A DNA stretch of 7,898 nucleotides, taken from contig JAGWAQ010000072.1 in assembly GCA_021296375.1 (NCBI GenBank), positions 1-7,898 on the forward strand, in the 5' to 3' direction. Shown here one piece after another: positions 6,201 through 7,898 of the stretch. How positions within the stretch are numbered: the stretch's first letter is position 1; every line of letters starts with the position of its first letter. Under the pieces are notes generated by a model, which was given only the letters and a program-made list of their open reading frames with translations, was not told where the DNA came from and ran no database searches. Both the position numbers and the translations under genes were made by a program. The stretch comes from Alphaproteobacteria bacterium. GTDB lineage: Bacteria > Pseudomonadota > Alphaproteobacteria > Puniceispirillales > UBA1172.

Positions 6201-7898
6201 GACCTCAAGGCTGGTGGCGGTATCCACCGTGTCGACATCGGCAATGGTCAGGTCTTGCGCCGACACCGTCAGGGTGCCGTCTTCGGTGACGGTCCCGCTG
6301 GCGGTGGCGATGATCAGCGTCGGGGCGGTGTCATTGCTGTCCGTCACCGTCAGGGTCACGTCATGATCCGCCGTCGTGGTCTGGCCGCCATTGACCACGA
6401 TGGCGCGCACCGTGAAGTCATAACTGTCCTTGGTTTCACGATCAGGGGTGGTGGCCACCTTGAACGTCACCTCGCCGGTTTCGGTGTTGAGGTTAAACAG
6501 GTTCCTGTCATCAGTTGACCCGTCACCTACCCATTCCCAGGTGATACTGTCATTAGTGGAATCATCCAGATCGGTGGTGATGGACGGCGTGAAGACCGCC
6601 GTCGTGATGGCAATTTCGGTGCCTTCAGCAAACACCCCGCCCGTGCCGGTGATGACCGGCGCCTCGTCGTTGATGTCCGTAATGGCGACGGTGACGGTCT
6701 GCGTCGACACCCGGGCGGCGCCGGCCCCACCCGGGGTTTCCGATGCCCGCACCGTCACGGTGTAGCTGGTTTGATCGGTGTCGTGATCGGGCACCATGCC
6801 ATCCTTGAAGCTGAGGGTGCGTGTGGTGGCGTCAAAGTCAAACTTGTCGGCATCAGCCCCGCCAAGGCCCGGCAGGAATATTGCTGTATTGCCAGCGACA
6901 TCCGGCACCAGCGCGTCAAACACCACCACGTCTTTGGTGTTTTCAGCCAGCACAATATTGCGCGTTGCGGGCAGAATATCGGTATCCAGCGCATCCGTCA
7001 CGGTGATGGTCAGGGCAAGCGGGGCAGAGCTGAGCGCGCCGTTGGAATGGCTGTCGGCATTATCATCCCCATAAGTGACCGTGAAGGTATAGGCGTTCTG
7101 GCTTTCGTGATCGAGGCTCTGGCCTTGCTTGAGGCGCATCCCGAACAAGGCGTCGGCCCCTGTGCCGCTGATGACATAAACTTCGAACAATGCCCTCAAG
7201 GCGGCGTCATCCACCCCGTCAGTGGTGGAGGTCAGGGTGAAATTATCAGCAGCGAGTTCCGCCGCGTCACCGCTATCCTGATCCGCGACCTTAAAGCTCA
7301 ACCCCGCGATATTAACCGCGGCGCTGGAGCTGTCGGCATTTTCGGCGATCATGCCGTTGTTCTGCGACTGGCTGCCGCCATCCAGATTGGGCGTCACCGC
7401 TGGCGCGTCATTGATATCACGCAGATTGATGACATAATCATAGCTGGTGTCCTGGCCGCTGGTAGTGGCCGTTACCGTCACCGTCAGGCGGTCGCCCGCC
7501 TCGAAATCACCGGAATCACTGCCGGTGTAATTGAGGGTATAGGCGCCGCCGCTTTCGGTGATGCTGAACCCTGCCGTGGTGGTGGCGTAGCTGGTGGCGG
7601 CTCCGGAATGCCCCCCCAATACACCCAGGGCAATAGCGGTTGTCGACCCATCGGCATTTTCATCCAGCAAAGGGCTGCCGCCGGAAAACACCTCGGTATC
7701 GCCAACAAGGATGAACAATTCCCCGGGGGTGGGCGCGATGTAAGGCGTGGTCAGCGTTGTCGTGTCATTGCCGTCCAGACCTTGCTCAAATCCGCCCGAC
7801 GTCACTTCCGCGATGAACGCGGCGTAATCCATCACCTCGCCATCACCGAGCTGGTAGTCAAAATCACTGGCGGGCCTGCTGATCGTCACTTCAGCGCC
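3270..7898 (-). CDS. Giant cadherin/VCBS-repeat surface protein, C-terminal 1542 residues (5' end outside window)
   Basis: The frame is open from the right edge to a TGA at 3272-3270. A GTG at 7889 could be taken as a start, but the frame continues upstream (Gly-Ala-Glu) to the edge and the protein there aligns with the middle of the paralogue's N-terminal module, so the gene is 5'-partial. From residue 45 on, about eleven Ig-fold repeats follow: cadherin-like units with DxNDxAP linkers near 161, 410, 522, 768 and 900 and PDxE-type motifs (PDRET, FDHET, PDHEE, PDFEV); VCBS-like units at about 527-670 and 1135-1235; and two FTLTST/VYxxSG units (about 170-300 and 1238-1365). The last 175 residues form a non-repeat C-terminal module with an AGAGDDIY turn. 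No cysteine is seen and the protein is very acidic. Family knowledge suggests a calcium-rigidified, type I-exported adhesin; no LPxTG, transmembrane or autotransporter end is present. Confidence 0.9.
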   Translation of the reverse strand, partial: GAEVTISRPASDFDYQLGDGEVMDYAAFIAEVTSGGFEQGLDGNDTTTLTTPYIAPTPGELFILVGDTEVFSGGSPLLDENADGSTTAIALGVLGGHSGAATSYATTTAGFSITESGGAYTLNYTGSDSGDFEAGDRLTVTVTATTSGQDTSYDYVINLRDINDAPAVTPNLDGGSQSQNNGMIAENADSSSAAVNIAGLSFKVADQDSGDAAELAADNFTLTSTTDGVDDAALRALFEVYVISGTGADALFGMRLKQGQSLDHESQNAYTFTVTYGDDNADSHSNGALSSAPLALTITVTDALDTDILPATRNIVLAENTKDVVVFDALVPDVAGNTAIFLPGLGGADADKFDFDATTRTLSFKDGMVPDHDTDQTSYTVTVRASETPGGAGAARVSTQTVTVAITDINDEAPVITGTGGVFAEGTEIAITTAVFTPSITTDLDDSTNDSITWEWVGDGSTDDRNLFNLNTETGEVTFKVATTPDRETKDSYDFTVRAIVVNGGQTTTADHDVTLTVTDSNDTAPTLIIATASGTVTEDGTLTVSAQDLTIADVDTVDTATSLEVYVTAGDDPATPDDASTSVVYDSRDLNSESRTDTEISGAYGTFTFTRAADGSVTWAYALDNTNAAVQLLDAGETLADKAMVIVYDAADNTSPVREVTVTINGVDEPVTSIQLGASSSSRAEGDVGASAIDLTDVTLQNANGYAISEATSDNRFEVVGGKLRIKANAEFDHETADSIDVTVTATRANFDDVTATYTLSLTDINDEAPELIGFELGGAGAEAIDGSEAGGLVTFGYLKSDLGDDGDDSNDPPGSGEDELHGDDVVTWTLTGADADLFEITDEFGSVSWKNRTDIDFETKSSYAFTLTAKVVNTEVESGDEGETASKDFVINVTNVNDQTPELLGSPPVDIAEGTVISSDTVLFTPIVISEFGSDGDDSNNALSELHEDDVLDWTLTGADADLFRIDNSEKTEDGINPTGVVTFKSDTTPDHEEKSSYNVTVNLRVLNGQHETRNTYDLTINVTDILEAPTLAETATVSVDEGTTAVKTFDAITPDIEGNTITWALLEQNDHASFNFNTTTRVLTFKTAPDFEVKASYTVKVQVTETDADDSNNTQSTIQTLTVNINDLGLIFGGDMSGSVTEDDATTATGILTVTDPDGGTVPNLALQSSPTGTYGSIALQGEGNRTWIYTLDSTRAATNALNAEESVVDSFTVIVDGVTATINITVTGVNDAPVITVDEASAQISTARDFDDTGLRFKVTDPDGGETPGVGETVDFSRFTLTSTNTDAITTADLQSAFKVYTVSGSSFSAASGDDQYVFGVRTASGQTLDDFGNVTFTITYTDEESAVSAQSETFTLAVLPDYSSYLRWESTPPENNPAGMYQYGDNDTPDDLSDDALLTVDSGDDPLAGTQLVYLDNRIPVGSDDVLDVDAGAGDDIYAISKGLERDIEIAETGPGTTIIQLGPDVDVLESAELNSPLFQGHLLTIDTDTTNEIATDTVTLRVGSAQDIEILDLGDPAPELMGFSDYLTAMSLEGGI
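3273..3790 (-). other. C-terminal module of the larger repeat protein
   Basis: These last ~170 residues follow the final Ig-like repeat. They begin with an acidic stretch (DNDTPDDLSDDALL), pass through VDAGAGDDIYAIS, which looks like a single RTX-type nonapeptide turn, and end in hydrophobic strands and LMGFSDYLTAMSLEGGI. The lack of a long GGxGxD array is notable. As a C-terminal end on an exported rod it is a candidate type I secretion signal (inference). It resembles the N-terminal module of the smaller paralogue. Confidence 0.6.
3969..4052 (-). repeat. FTLTST/VYxVSG repeat core, last copy in larger protein
   Basis: Encodes FTLTSTNTDAITTADLQ then SAFKVYTVSGS, nearly the same as the copy at 3-86. 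It is preceded by LRFKVTDPDGG and followed by FGVRTASGQTLDD and a TFTITYTDEE strand. It is the last repeat before the C-terminal module. Confidence 0.85.
5001..5060 (-). repeat. Tandem cadherin-like unit with acidic insert, copy B
   Basis: Encodes ELHEDDVLDWTLTGADADLF, matching ELHGDDVVTWTLTGADADLF at 5379-5438. The units are neighbours in the protein. Each core is preceded by a GDDGDDSN- or GSDGDDSN-type acidic insert. Confidence 0.85.
5379..5438 (-). repeat. Tandem cadherin-like unit with acidic insert, copy A
   Basis: N-terminal partner of the unit at 5001-5060, with 17 of 20 core residues the same. This points to an internal duplication of one repeat unit within the larger gene. Confidence 0.85.
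6025..6088. repeat. 64-bp dispersed repeat, copy 2 (in VCBS unit of larger protein)
   Basis: Identical to 346-409, same strand and same reading frame, in the equivalent place of the homologous VCBS domain of the paralogue. Confidence 0.95.
6193..6288. repeat. 96-bp dispersed repeat, copy 2
   Basis: Counterpart of 493-588 in the larger gene, encoding TEDGTLTVSAQDLTIADVD and the following VDTATSLEVYVT segment. Confidence 0.9.
7164..7240 (-). repeat. FTLTST/VYxISG repeat core, first copy in larger protein
   Basis: Encodes FTLTSTTDGVDDAALRALF and then EVYVISG. The flanks match the other copies: LSFKVADQDSG before, and FGMRLKQGQSLDHES with TFTVTYGDD after. It is more diverged than the two copies that share DNA identity. 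Confidence 0.75.

Noticed and set aside
5430..6518. Plus-strand open frame of 362 codons opposite the larger repeat protein
   Set aside because: Antisense shadow with the same low-complexity composition. Its similarity to the antisense frame at 165-1112 is explained by the shared VCBS repeats on the coding strand.

Overview
The window looks like part of a Gram-negative bacterial chromosome, most likely a marine-type alphaproteobacterium. That placement is a moderate-confidence inference from the moderately high GC content, the style of the hydrolase, and the giant, acidic, cysteine-free repeat proteins that resemble type I-secreted adhesins. There are no RNA genes, CRISPR arrays, transposases or phage genes.

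Layout. (1) Positions 1-1733, minus strand: the N-terminal 577 residues of a cadherin/VCBS-repeat surface protein, whose C-terminus lies beyond the left edge. (2) Positions 1734-2274: a 541-bp divergent intergenic region with an AT-rich promoter-like stretch, a degenerate 11-bp tandem repeat and a pair of direct repeats. (3) Positions 2275-3213, plus strand: a complete alpha/beta hydrolase of the hormone-sensitive-lipase family with an intact catalytic triad. (4) Positions 3214-3269: a short convergent gap holding a strong intrinsic terminator oriented for the minus strand. (5) Positions 3270-7898, minus strand: the C-terminal 1542 residues of a second, larger cadherin/VCBS-repeat protein, whose true start lies beyond the right edge.

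The two repeat proteins are paralogues in the same orientation, with the hydrolase between them on the opposite strand. They share repeat types, a 64-bp stretch of identical DNA, and a terminal module. A motif near the N-terminus of the smaller protein (DTYVVTKELAEDVAIHE) reappears near the C-terminus of the larger one (DIYAISKGLERDIEIAE), suggesting related caps at both ends of the repeat rod. A repeat type with the core FTLTST...VYxxSG occurs three times across the two proteins and is neither a typical cadherin nor a typical VCBS unit. The proteins probably act at the cell surface after export in calcium-dependent adhesion or cell-cell contact, but no secretion machinery lies in the window. 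The hydrolase has no evident functional link to them.
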